Positions 1-6,011 are shown, counted from the stretch's first letter. The stretch: 6,513 nt of DNA from BMS3Bbin11 sp034659075 (GCA_034659075.1 JAYEGM010000261.1:1-6513), one strand, 5' to 3'. A program made the numbers and translations. Notes: generated by a model from the sequence alone, not told the origin.

Positions 1-1
1 G

Positions 2-175
2 GAAGCAGTACTGGCGAGAGAACTTGATCTGGACTATGCGATGATTGCTGTGGTTTCCAATCCGGCGGCAGGTCGCTCGGGATCAGAAATCAGTGTCGAA
101 GAGATTATGATTAAGTTACAGCAGGGTATGGATAAAACCCGGGCGTTGCTAGAGCTGGTAATTCCCAGGCTGTAA
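2..175 (+). CDS. S-methyl-5'-thioinosine / methylthioadenosine phosphorylase, C-terminal end (partial)
   Basis: The window opens inside this gene; 57 codons are visible before TAA at 173-175. The visible protein reads EAVLARELDLDYAMIAVVSN, then PAAGRS, and ends in IPRL. A block of the form EA-LARELxLDYA followed by a V-NPAAG segment is what I recognise from the C-terminus of the PNP/MTAP phosphorylase family, in particular the gammaproteobacterial methylthioinosine phosphorylases. These cleave the N-glycosidic bond of 5'-methylthioinosine or methylthioadenosine with phosphate, recycling the by-product of polyamine synthesis in the cytoplasm. The family is usually about 245-280 residues, so roughly three quarters of the gene lies upstream of the window. 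Proximity to csiV and mfd matches the pseudomonad neighbourhood as I remember it, which supports the call. Substrate preference (inosine or adenosine form) cannot be decided from this fragment, so no symbol is given. A plain purine nucleoside phosphorylase is the main alternative. Confidence 0.8.
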   Translation, partial: EAVLARELDLDYAMIAVVSNPAAGRSGSEISVEEIMIKLQQGMDKTRALLELVIPRL

Positions 176-180
176 ATCCG

Positions 181-210
181 GGACTAAGGACTAAGGACTA
201 AGGACTAAGG
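181..210. repeat. GGACTAA heptamer array, 4 copies
   Basis: Four exact GGACTAA units begin at 181, 188, 195 and 202, followed by a partial GG. The array starts five bases after the phosphorylase stop codon. Because 7 is not a multiple of 3, every plus-strand frame meets TAA and every minus-strand frame meets TAG within 21 bp, so the array closes all six frames. A related single copy in inverted orientation (TCCTTAGTC, 257-265) lies next to the csiV stop. I do not recognise it as a named repeat family. Confidence 0.92.
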
Positions 211-266
211 GCCAAACATTGACAGAAGATCGATTTTGAACTTCCTTTGTCTTTGGTCCTTAGTCT
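202..266. repeat. Imperfect inverted repeat / predicted hairpin between convergent genes
   Basis: Bases 202-216 can pair with 252-266. Thirteen of the fifteen pairs are Watson-Crick and two are G-U. An inner continuation pairs 221-224 with 248-251 and 225-228 with 241-244, leaving a 12-base loop. The left arm uses the last GGACTAA unit. It lies between the convergent phosphorylase and csiV genes, where a two-way transcription terminator would be expected. Neither side has a strong run of T after the stem, so a classical rho-independent terminator is not demonstrated. A hairpin that blocks 3' exonucleases, or a remnant repeat element, fits equally well. Confidence 0.55.
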
Positions 267-272
267 CGGGTC

Positions 273-968
273 TTATTGTTCAACCGGTGTTTTCACCGGC
301 GTGACTCTCAGCACCATTCCTATCTTCGGGTGATCATAGTAATTCAGTTCACCGCTCTTTATTCTACGTTTTTCATATATACGGTAACTCACAGGGCCAG
401 CTGCAGGTTCTTCGTCAAGTATGGAAGGGCGGTAGGCAGGTGTGTAGCGAATATCGGCTTCCAGCGTGTATTGTCCGGCTATATAAAAATTTATAAAACC
501 ATCAAGAACAGGTTGTGAGCTGGATGTTTGGGCATCATTAATAATGCCAGGTTTTATGGCTGAGTTCCCTGCCTTCATGCCATAGGTAATATCCTTTCTG
601 TTTGTTATGCGGGCAATTGTGGTATTGGCAGGGGGAAGAACAGTTTGTACCCAGCGTGTCGCAAGTATTATATTCCTTCGGGGGTTTTTTCTAATGCGGC
701 TTACGTAGGAAGAAAAATCACTTTCCTTTATTTCAACGGGTTCTTTTTTATATTGCTTCATGATTTGAGCTGGCAGCTTTGCCCGCGCCAGCTTTCTTGA
801 ATTCAATGGAGGGTTGGCTGCTGTCCACTTCTCATCTGCTCCGCGGCCCTGCGTGCTGAATACCACGAGTTCGACAAGGTAGCTGCGGGCGGCCTGGGCC
901 GGGGTAGATAATGAAATGAGGGGGACTGCTATCAGCAGACTAGAAAGTAAACGTGTAGAAATTCTCAT
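273..968 (-). CDS. csiV: CsiV-family peptidoglycan-binding protein, exported
   Basis: The 231-residue product starts with a signal peptide: MR, a hydrophobic stretch at about 7-22, then PAQA with probable cleavage after Ala26. The mature protein begins with YLVELVVF (30-37), typical of the CsiV family start. Other family-like blocks are NIILATRWVQ (99-108), LDGFINFYIAGQYTLEADI (155-173) and the conserved tail YEKRRIKSGELNYYDHPKIG (198-217) followed by MVLRVTPV. In Vibrio cholerae CsiV is a periplasmic peptidoglycan-binding protein that supports the PBP1A synthase through the lipoprotein LpoA; the role here is inferred from the family. No transmembrane segment follows the signal. The gene ends facing the phosphorylase and starts 95 bp from the divergent def gene. 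In the neighbourhoods I know, csiV lies beside mfd, whereas here def separates them. The ATG at 968 has no clear Shine-Dalgarno sequence, but it sits directly before the signal peptide, so the start is probably right. Confidence 0.85.
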   Translation of the reverse strand: MRISTRLLSSLLIAVPLISLSTPAQAARSYLVELVVFSTQGRGADEKWTAANPPLNSRKLARAKLPAQIMKQYKKEPVEIKESDFSSYVSRIRKNPRRNIILATRWVQTVLPPANTTIARITNRKDITYGMKAGNSAIKPGIINDAQTSSSQPVLDGFINFYIAGQYTLEADIRYTPAYRPSILDEEPAAGPVSYRIYEKRRIKSGELNYYDHPKIGMVLRVTPVKTPVEQ

Positions 969-981
969 AATATATTATGTA

Positions 982-1010
982 TTGCCTGATCAGTGTAATG
1001 TGCTAATAAT
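982..1010 (+). promoter_or_regulatory. Candidate sigma-70 promoter for def
   Basis: TTGCCT (982-987, 4 of 6 matches to TTGACA) and AATAAT (1005-1010, 5 of 6 matches to TATAAT) are 17 bp apart. The predicted start is near 1017, with a leader of about 47 bases before the ATG at 1064. The element faces the csiV promoter candidate and their start points overlap, so the two genes may compete for RNA polymerase. Confidence 0.45.
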
Positions 1011-1017
1011 AACGGGT

Positions 1018-1046
1018 ATTATATTTGGTCTAAAGCTCTCAACAGA
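1018..1046 (-). promoter_or_regulatory. Candidate sigma-70 promoter for csiV
   Basis: On the minus strand a perfect TATAAT (1023 to 1018) is preceded at 17 bp by TCTGTT (1046 to 1041), a poor -35 match. Transcription would start near 1011, giving a leader of about 43 bases. The call rests mainly on the -10 box in a very AT-rich stretch, so chance is a real possibility. A second minus-strand TATAAT at 1051-1046 lacks a useful -35. Confidence 0.4.
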
Positions 1047-1063
1047 TTATATAGGCAAAAAAT

Positions 1064-1585
1064 ATGGCGGTACGTGAAATATTACAGATGGGTAACCCTC
1101 TGCTGTATCAGCGATCAGAAGAAATCACAGATTTTACTTCTGACGAGTTGCAAGTGTTGATTAAAGATATGTTTGACACCATGGCAGACAGTGATGGTGC
1201 GGGCCTTGCTGCACCACAAATTGGGGTGCTGCAACGGCTGGTTATTTTCTCGGTAGAATCCAACCCGCGCTATCCGGATGCAGAAACCGTTCCGCGCACA
1301 ATACTGATAAACCCTGAAATTGAAGTATTAGATGATGAAACAGAGGCCGCCTGGGAAGGATGTTTGAGCATTCCGGGTATGCGCGGCGTGGTGAGCCGTC
1401 CCTCGCGTATTCGCTACAGTGGGTATAATGAAAAGGGTGAAAAATTCAGCCGGGAAGTCAGCGGCTTTCATGCCAGAGTCGCGCAGCACGAATGCGACCA
1501 CCTTGATGGCGTATTGTATCCAATGCGTATTCGGGACATACGTGAGTTTGGTTATGATACGGCTCTATTTCCAGACGAAGAATAA
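1064..1585 (+). CDS. def: Peptide deformylase
   Basis: This 173-residue protein has all three deformylase signatures: GAGLAAPQIG (45-54), EGCLS (98-102) and QHECDH (141-146). Cys100, His142 and His146 are the expected metal ligands and Glu143 the catalytic acid, so the enzyme should be active. It removes the formyl group from the N-terminal methionine of new proteins in the cytoplasm. Length matches the usual 165-180 residues. The ATG at 1064 is preceded by TAGG at 1052-1055 with 8 bases between; the match is modest, but the protein starts directly with the typical VREILQMG segment. The main proteobacterial def normally sits beside fmt; this gene stands alone between csiV and mfd, so it may be a second copy. 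That is an inference, since the rest of the genome is not visible. It converges on mfd with a 75-bp gap. No truncation or unusual residue is seen. Confidence 0.95.
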   Translation: MAVREILQMGNPLLYQRSEEITDFTSDELQVLIKDMFDTMADSDGAGLAAPQIGVLQRLVIFSVESNPRYPDAETVPRTILINPEIEVLDDETEAAWEGCLSIPGMRGVVSRPSRIRYSGYNEKGEKFSREVSGFHARVAQHECDHLDGVLYPMRIRDIREFGYDTALFPDEE

Positions 1586-1607
1586 TGAAAGCCTTTCGTT
1601 TTAAGTA

Positions 1608-1629
1608 TTACGTATTATGATTTACGTAA
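1608..1629. repeat. Small TTACGT / ACGTAA inverted repeat
   Basis: TTACGT (1608-1613) can pair with ACGTAA (1624-1629) across a 10-base loop. The right arm is the first unit of the adjoining heptamer array. The six-pair AT-rich stem has no T-run after it, so I do not call it a terminator. Confidence 0.35.
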
Positions 1630-1657
1630 CACGTAACACGTAACACGTAACACGTAA
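1624..1657. repeat. ACGTAAC heptamer array, 4 full copies plus a partial
   Basis: Exact ACGTAAC units begin at 1624, 1631, 1638 and 1645, followed by ACGTAA at 1652-1657. The array fills most of the 75-bp convergent gap between def and mfd and ends three bases from the mfd stop codon. Each unit holds the self-complementary ACGT, and the left edge forms the palindrome TTACGTAA (1622-1629). TAA occurs in every plus-strand frame, while the minus-strand reading has no stop. Looser copies of ACGTA lie just upstream (1610-1614). Confidence 0.92.
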
Positions 1658-1660
1658 TCC

Positions 1661-4600
1661 TCAGTCTTTTGTTTGCCCTTGCCCCAACTCATTCATCAGT
1701 TCTTTCACCGCTTGCAGCCGTTGCTCTTCGGAGGGCAGGTCGGTTGTGATGTGGAGAATTTGAGGGCCTTCCATATGGTAGCGGCCTTTTCTGGATTGCA
1801 GCAGCTGGATCAGTGCCATCGGTTCAATGTTGGGCCTGTCTGAAAACCTCAGTTTTCCCCCTGCTTCCCCGATGCGTATTTCGGTTATACCGAGTGTCAT
1901 GGCTTCAATTCGTAGTTCTGTGAGGTTGATCAGGGCCCTGGCCTCATCGGGCAGCAGGCCAAAGCGGTCTATCATTTCTATCTGTAGTTCATAGAGTTCT
2001 TCGCTATTTTTGGCATTGGCGATACGTTTGTACATAATTAAGCGGGTATGCACATCCGGCAGGTAATCTTCGGGCAGGCGGGCGGGAATTTGCAGATCTA
2101 TCTCAACGGCGGATGAGGAATCGTTTTCTATATCTTCAGCTGAGATGTCTTTACCTGCCTTAAGTGAACGTATTGCCCGATTTAGTAAGTCTGTGTACAT
2201 ATTAAAGCCAACTTCATCGATCACACCGCTTTGTGATTCACCGAGTAGCTCACCGCTGCCGCGTATTTCCATGTCGTGCATGGCCAGGGCAAAGCCGGCG
2301 CCAAGATCATCCAGCTGTTCCAGTGCGTCCAGCCGGCGTGTAGCATCAGCTGTGATCAGCTTCTTTGACTGCACCATGACATAGCAGTAAGCCTGATGAT
2401 GTGAACGGCCTACGCGACCTCTTAACTGGTGTAGCTGCGACAGGCCAAAATGATCACCACGGTTGATGAATATGGTGTTCGCAGTGGGAATATCGATACC
2501 GCTTTCAATAATAGTGCTGCAAAGCAGGACATTAAAACGCTGGTGGTAGAAGTCCTGCATAATGTGTTCAAGTTCGCGTTCGGCCATTTGACCGTGGGCC
2601 ATACGAATTTTCGCTTCAGGGATGATTTCCTCCAGTCTGGCCTGCATGGCCGGCATGGTTTTAACCTCATTGTGGAGGAAATAAATCTGCCCACCACGAC
2701 GGATTTCGCGCAGAAAGCCCTCGCGGATTTGCCCTTCACTCCATTCAGCAACAAAGGTGCGGATGGTTAGCCTCTGTTGCGGTGGGGTGGCAATTATGGA
2801 GATCTCACGCAACCCGGATAACGACAGGTTTAGTGTCCGGGGTATAGGGGTTGCTGTCAGCGTCAGGATATCGACCTGACTGCGTTTTTTCTTCAGGATT
2901 TCCTTGTGGCGGACACCAAAACGCTGTTCTTCATCAAGAATCATCAGCCCCAGTCTTTTGAAGGATATATCTTTCTGCAGCAGGCGGTGGGTGCCAATGA
3001 CGATATCCACAGAGCCGTTTTTCATTCCCTCGATTACGGCATCAGATTCCTTTTTTGTTCTAAAACGGGACAGCAGTTCTACCCTCACCGGCAGGTCGGC
3101 AAAGCGGTCACGGAAATTTTCATAATGCTGTTGAGCTAATAGCGTGGTTGGTACCACCAGCGCAACCTGGTGTTCACCGTGAACGGCAAAAAAGGACGCA
3201 CGCAGCGCCACTTCGGTTTTGCCGAAACCGACGTCACCACAGACCAGCCGGTCCATCGGTTTGCTGGAGGTCATATCCTGGATAACATCATCTATGGCCT
3301 TGGCCTGATCCGGTGTTTCCTCAAACGGAAATGCGGCAGCGAAGTGATCATAGTGGAAATCCGCAGTGGGGAAGGCATGGCCTTCACGCGCATCCCGCAA
3401 TGCCTGCACGGCAAGCAGTTCTACCGCAGCATCATAGGCTTTCTTCTGTGCCTTGCGACGGGTCTTTTCCCATTCCTTGCCGCCGAGTTTGTGCAAGGGC
3501 GCTGAATCAGGACTGGCGGAAGTGAAACGTGATACCAGGTGCAATGACATCACTGGCACATAGAGCTTGTCGCCATCACGGTATTCCAGCGTCAGGAATT
3601 CATTTTTTGAATTATTGATATCCAGTGTCTGCAGGCCGATATAGCGGCCCACACCCTGGGTTTCATGGATCACAGGGTCACCAATATTCAGATCTGCCAG
3701 TGAGCGGATGACAGATTCCGGGTCCCGCGCCGGCTTACTGCGACGGCGCCGCTGAAATACCTTGTCACCATAGAGCTGAATTTCCGACAGGATGATAAGC
3801 CCGGGCTTCTCAAGTGACAGCCCACGATCCAGTCGCGCGGCACACAGTGCAAGTGTTTCATCGCCGCGGAGAAAGGCCTGAGCATCTTCAACCATGGCAG
3901 GGAAAACACCCTGCTCATTGAGTATATTTTTTAAATTTTCACGCCGTCCTGTAGTTTCGCATGCCAGCATCACGCGTTTGTCCGTTGCAGCGAGGAAATC
4001 CAGCAGGCGCTGATAGGGCTGTTCGGCATGAATATCAACGTTGAACGTGTCCGGCCGACAGGTAGCAAAGCGCTGGCAGGCTTTTTCGCCATGTTCTGGC
4101 ACGGGTCCATGTTCTATCACTGGCCAGCGCATAAGCTGCTTTTTCAGATCGGCATATTGCTGGTACAGGGCTTCCGGCGGCAATGCAGGCCGTTCCGGAT
4201 CCATGCCGACGGACTGGAACCGCTCAACGACTTCAGTGCTGAAGGTGCTTGCTGTCTGTTCACATTCAGAGTCGATAACGAGCAGGCTGTTATTCGGCAG
4301 ATAATCGAGAAAATTACTGGTGTTATCGAAGAACAGGGGCATGTAAAATTCAGTACCGGGCGGGATATTGCCCTTGCTGACTTCGTTGTAGATCTGTGAC
4401 TGCTGCGGATCGCCAGTAAATTTCTCTCTGTAGGACTGGCGAAAGCGATTAATTCCTTCTTCGGTCATCGGGAATTCCCTGGCCGGAAGCAATTCAATCT
4501 GATTAACTGCCTCAGCTGAGCGCTGGGATTCTGTGTCAAACAACCGGATGCTGTCGATTTCATCACCGAACAGGTCTATACGGTAGGGTTGTGCACTACC

Positions 4601-5152
4601 CATCGGGAACAGGTCAATAATTCCTCCACGTACAGCATATTCACCGTGCTCATAGACCTGGCTGACATGGCGGTAGGCCGCTGTTTCCAGCTTAAGCCTG
4701 AATTTATCGCTATCAAGACTGTCGCCACAGGCCAGGGAAAAGCTATGGGCGGCGATGTAGGACTGCGGCGGCGTGCGTTGCATTAAATTGGACACCGAGA
4801 GAATGATGATTCCCTGTTTTAGTGCCGGTAGGCTGGAGAGTGTGCGCAGACGCTGTGAAATAATATCCTGATGCGGGGAGAAACGGTCATAGACCAGGCA
4901 TTCCCAGTCGGGGTAGCTCAGCAGCGGAATGCTGTCGTCGTGCCCCATGTAGAAGCGAATTTCTTCTTCCAGCGACTGCGTGCGGCGATTATCAGGTGTG
5001 ACAGCGATTATTGGTCCATTCTGCTGGCGTGCGGCAGATACGATTGCCAGCCCGAAACTGCTACCATAGAGCTTGGACCAGACCAGTGTCTGACCGGGTT
5101 TGACCGGCAGCTTAGGATTGAATATATCTGCCGTGACTGAATGATTGCTCAT
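1661..5152 (-). CDS. mfd: Transcription-repair coupling factor Mfd
   Basis: The product has 1163 residues (E. coli Mfd has 1148) and looks complete. It is a DNA translocase that pushes or removes RNA polymerase stalled at lesions and recruits UvrA for nucleotide excision repair. The N-terminal third is the UvrB-like module. In it RGGIIDLFPMGS and the following PYRIDLF keep Arg175, Arg191 and Phe195, matching the UvrA-contact residues of E. coli Mfd. The RNA polymerase-interacting domain is at about 485-545 (IGDPVIHETQGVGRYIGL). The RecG-like motor carries Walker A GDVGFGKTE (639-647), the DEEQ box (740-743), TATPIPR (766-772) and QLRGRVGRS (909-917), followed by the TRG-type region to about 975. 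The C-terminal domain spans about 1010-1163. The start at 5152 lacks a strong Shine-Dalgarno sequence, but a good promoter lies 40-67 bases upstream. The gene is divergent from ispD and convergent with def. Confidence 0.98.
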   Translation of the reverse strand: MSNHSVTADIFNPKLPVKPGQTLVWSKLYGSSFGLAIVSAARQQNGPIIAVTPDNRRTQSLEEEIRFYMGHDDSIPLLSYPDWECLVYDRFSPHQDIISQRLRTLSSLPALKQGIIILSVSNLMQRTPPQSYIAAHSFSLACGDSLDSDKFRLKLETAAYRHVSQVYEHGEYAVRGGIIDLFPMGSAQPYRIDLFGDEIDSIRLFDTESQRSAEAVNQIELLPAREFPMTEEGINRFRQSYREKFTGDPQQSQIYNEVSKGNIPPGTEFYMPLFFDNTSNFLDYLPNNSLLVIDSECEQTASTFSTEVVERFQSVGMDPERPALPPEALYQQYADLKKQLMRWPVIEHGPVPEHGEKACQRFATCRPDTFNVDIHAEQPYQRLLDFLAATDKRVMLACETTGRRENLKNILNEQGVFPAMVEDAQAFLRGDETLALCAARLDRGLSLEKPGLIILSEIQLYGDKVFQRRRRSKPARDPESVIRSLADLNIGDPVIHETQGVGRYIGLQTLDINNSKNEFLTLEYRDGDKLYVPVMSLHLVSRFTSASPDSAPLHKLGGKEWEKTRRKAQKKAYDAAVELLAVQALRDAREGHAFPTADFHYDHFAAAFPFEETPDQAKAIDDVIQDMTSSKPMDRLVCGDVGFGKTEVALRASFFAVHGEHQVALVVPTTLLAQQHYENFRDRFADLPVRVELLSRFRTKKESDAVIEGMKNGSVDIVIGTHRLLQKDISFKRLGLMILDEEQRFGVRHKEILKKKRSQVDILTLTATPIPRTLNLSLSGLREISIIATPPQQRLTIRTFVAEWSEGQIREGFLREIRRGGQIYFLHNEVKTMPAMQARLEEIIPEAKIRMAHGQMAERELEHIMQDFYHQRFNVLLCSTIIESGIDIPTANTIFINRGDHFGLSQLHQLRGRVGRSHHQAYCYVMVQSKKLITADATRRLDALEQLDDLGAGFALAMHDMEIRGSGELLGESQSGVIDEVGFNMYTDLLNRAIRSLKAGKDISAEDIENDSSSAVEIDLQIPARLPEDYLPDVHTRLIMYKRIANAKNSEELYELQIEMIDRFGLLPDEARALINLTELRIEAMTLGITEIRIGEAGGKLRFSDRPNIEPMALIQLLQSRKGRYHMEGPQILHITTDLPSEEQRLQAVKELMNELGQGQTKD

Positions 5153-5155
5153 GAA

Positions 5156-5185
5156 TTGTTTGATTGTATATGCCGATCGTAAAGA
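5156..5185 (+). promoter_or_regulatory. Weak candidate promoter for ispD-ispF
   Basis: TTGTTT (5156-5161) and TAAAGA (5180-5185) are 18 bp apart. The -35 half is fair and the -10 half is poor. It is the best plus-strand candidate I can see between the mfd start codon and the array. If used, the ispD messenger would carry the complete heptamer array in a leader of roughly 115 bases. Confidence 0.25.
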
Positions 5186-5191
5186 TGCGGG

Positions 5192-5219
5192 ATTCTACCG
5201 CTAACGGGGTGTTGATCAA
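5192..5219 (-). promoter_or_regulatory. Candidate sigma-70 promoter for mfd
   Basis: On the minus strand TTGATC (5219 to 5214) and TAGAAT (5197 to 5192) are 16 bp apart; the -10 has one mismatch to TATAAT and the -35 has four matches to TTGACA. Transcription would start near 5185, leaving a leader of about 33 bases. The -35 box lies against the first GGTGAAA unit at 5221, so the whole array occupies the position where upstream promoter elements or activators would sit. Confidence 0.55.
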
Positions 5220-5220
5220 A

Positions 5221-5318
5221 GGTGAAAGGTGAAAGGTGAAAGGTGAAAGGTGAAAGGTGAAAGGTGAAAGGTGAAAGGTGAAAGGTGAAAGGTGAAAGGT
5301 GAAAGGTGAAAGGTGAAA
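5221..5318 (+). repeat. GGTGAAA heptamer array, 14 perfect copies, entering the ispD coding region
   Basis: Fourteen exact GGTGAAA units run without error every 7 bases from 5221 to 5318 (98 bp). They start just behind the mfd -35 box and end inside codon 5 of ispD. The plus strand from 5218 to 5322 contains no C, so the transcript of this stretch cannot form internal G-C pairs and should be nearly unstructured. The codon cycle is GGT GAA AGG TGA AAG GTG AAA in every frame, so each frame meets a TGA and a GTG every 21 bp. The perfect copies suggest recent expansion or strong upkeep. The reverse strand is open in all frames but is not taken to be coding. Confidence 0.97.
5290..5308 (+). promoter_or_regulatory. 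ispD ribosome-binding site and GTG start supplied by the repeat
   Basis: The GTG at 5306-5308 is the only plausible ispD start: the in-frame TGA at 5300-5302 lies two codons upstream, and later start codons would remove the nucleotide-binding loop. AGGTGA at 5297-5302 matches the sequence complementary to the 16S rRNA 3' end (GGAGGTGAT) at six bases, 3 bases before the GTG; measured from the equivalent core position this spacing is acceptable. A second copy at 5290-5295 lies 10 bases away. Both signals are ordinary repeat units. Confidence 0.75.
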
Positions 5319-6010
5319 AATTCTGGGCGGTGGTTCCTGCTGCCGGGGTAGGGCGCCGGATGGGTGCAAATATTCCAAAACAGTATCTGGAGCTGGCAGG
5401 AGAAACCATATTGCTGCAGACGATAAAGAGGCTGGCCAGCTGCCCGGGGGTGTCCGGTTTGTTTCTAGGGGTCTCTGCTGATGATCAGTACTGGCAGGAT
5501 ATGGCTTTTTCAGCGCCCTGGTTGAAATCAGTCTGTGATGGTGGTGATGAACGCGCCGATACAGTCAGCCTGATACTGGATGATATGTCAGATACGGTAC
5601 AACAAGATGACTGGGTACTGGTGCATGATGCAGTCAGACCCTGTGTCAGCCATAAAGATATCGAGCGACTGATGAAGCTTGCCAGGCGACAGGATGGCGG
5701 GCTGCTGGGGAGGCCGATTACGGATACCGTGAAACTCGCAGATGATGCAGACAAAATCAAGAAAACCATTCCGCGGCAGGGGCTGTGGCGGGCTCAGACA
5801 CCACAGATGTTCCGTTATGGTGAATTACGGCAAGCCCTGCTTAAGGCAAAAGATAATGGCCTGCTGGTGACTGATGAAGCTTCGGCGATGGAATATGCCG
5901 GTTTCCATCCACTGATGGTTCATTGTGGTCCCGGGAATATAAAAATTACAGTACCGGGTGACATGCAGTTGGCTGAGGTGTTTTTTCAGAATTTATTTGA
6001 GGTTCCTTGA
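5306..6010 (+). CDS. ispD: 2-C-methyl-D-erythritol 4-phosphate cytidylyltransferase IspD
   Basis: The 234-residue enzyme joins CTP and 2-C-methyl-D-erythritol 4-phosphate to give CDP-methylerythritol, the third step of the MEP isoprenoid pathway, in the cytoplasm. Visible motifs are the CTP-binding loop AVVPAAGVGRRM (8-19) with Lys25 in PKQY, GGDERAD (79-85), VHDAVRPC (106-113), Arg157, TPQMF (165-169), TDEASAME (189-196) and NIKIT with Lys213. Arg157 and Lys213 match the E. coli substrate-binding residues. Length equals the family norm (E. coli 236). The start is GTG at 5306, forced by an in-frame TGA just upstream. The first five residues, MKGEK, are written by the last two units of the heptamer array; the N-terminal lead-in before the AVVPAAG strand is seven residues, slightly shorter than in E. 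coli. ispF follows after one base, so the two are co-transcribed. In E. coli ftsB precedes ispD; here mfd is divergent instead. Confidence 0.97.
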   Translation: MKGEKFWAVVPAAGVGRRMGANIPKQYLELAGETILLQTIKRLASCPGVSGLFLGVSADDQYWQDMAFSAPWLKSVCDGGDERADTVSLILDDMSDTVQQDDWVLVHDAVRPCVSHKDIERLMKLARRQDGGLLGRPITDTVKLADDADKIKKTIPRQGLWRAQTPQMFRYGELRQALLKAKDNGLLVTDEASAMEYAGFHPLMVHCGPGNIKITVPGDMQLAEVFFQNLFEVP

Positions 6011-6011
6011 C

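Noticed and set aside
276..518. Plus-strand open frame opposite csiV
   Set aside because: It lies wholly antisense to a gene with a signal peptide and clear family motifs, and its translation matches nothing I recognise.
1587..1600. Possible terminator after def (GAAA, GCC, TTTC, GTTTT)
   Set aside because: The stem is only four pairs with three of them A-T and a three-base loop. It is too weak to call a rho-independent terminator.
2145..4786. Several open frames on either strand inside mfd (for example 2450-2770, 3170-3505, 4028-4399)
   Set aside because: All lie within the intact 1163-codon mfd gene, overlap each other and lack recognisable motifs or ribosome-binding sites.
5212..5219. 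TTGATCAA palindrome as a regulator-binding site or as an ispD -35 box
   Set aside because: An 8-bp palindrome is expected by chance, and no -10 box lies at the right distance inside the array on the plus strand. I use its other strand only as the mfd -35 candidate.
5221..5318. CRISPR array
   Set aside because: The units are 7 bp, directly joined and have no spacers or cas genes nearby.
5112..5409. Two minus-strand open frames through the GGTGAAA array that would encode a repetitive FHLSPFT protein
   Set aside because: The reverse of the repeat has no stop codon in any frame, so any array of this unit produces long open frames. They overlap the mfd start and ispD and have no recognisable domain.
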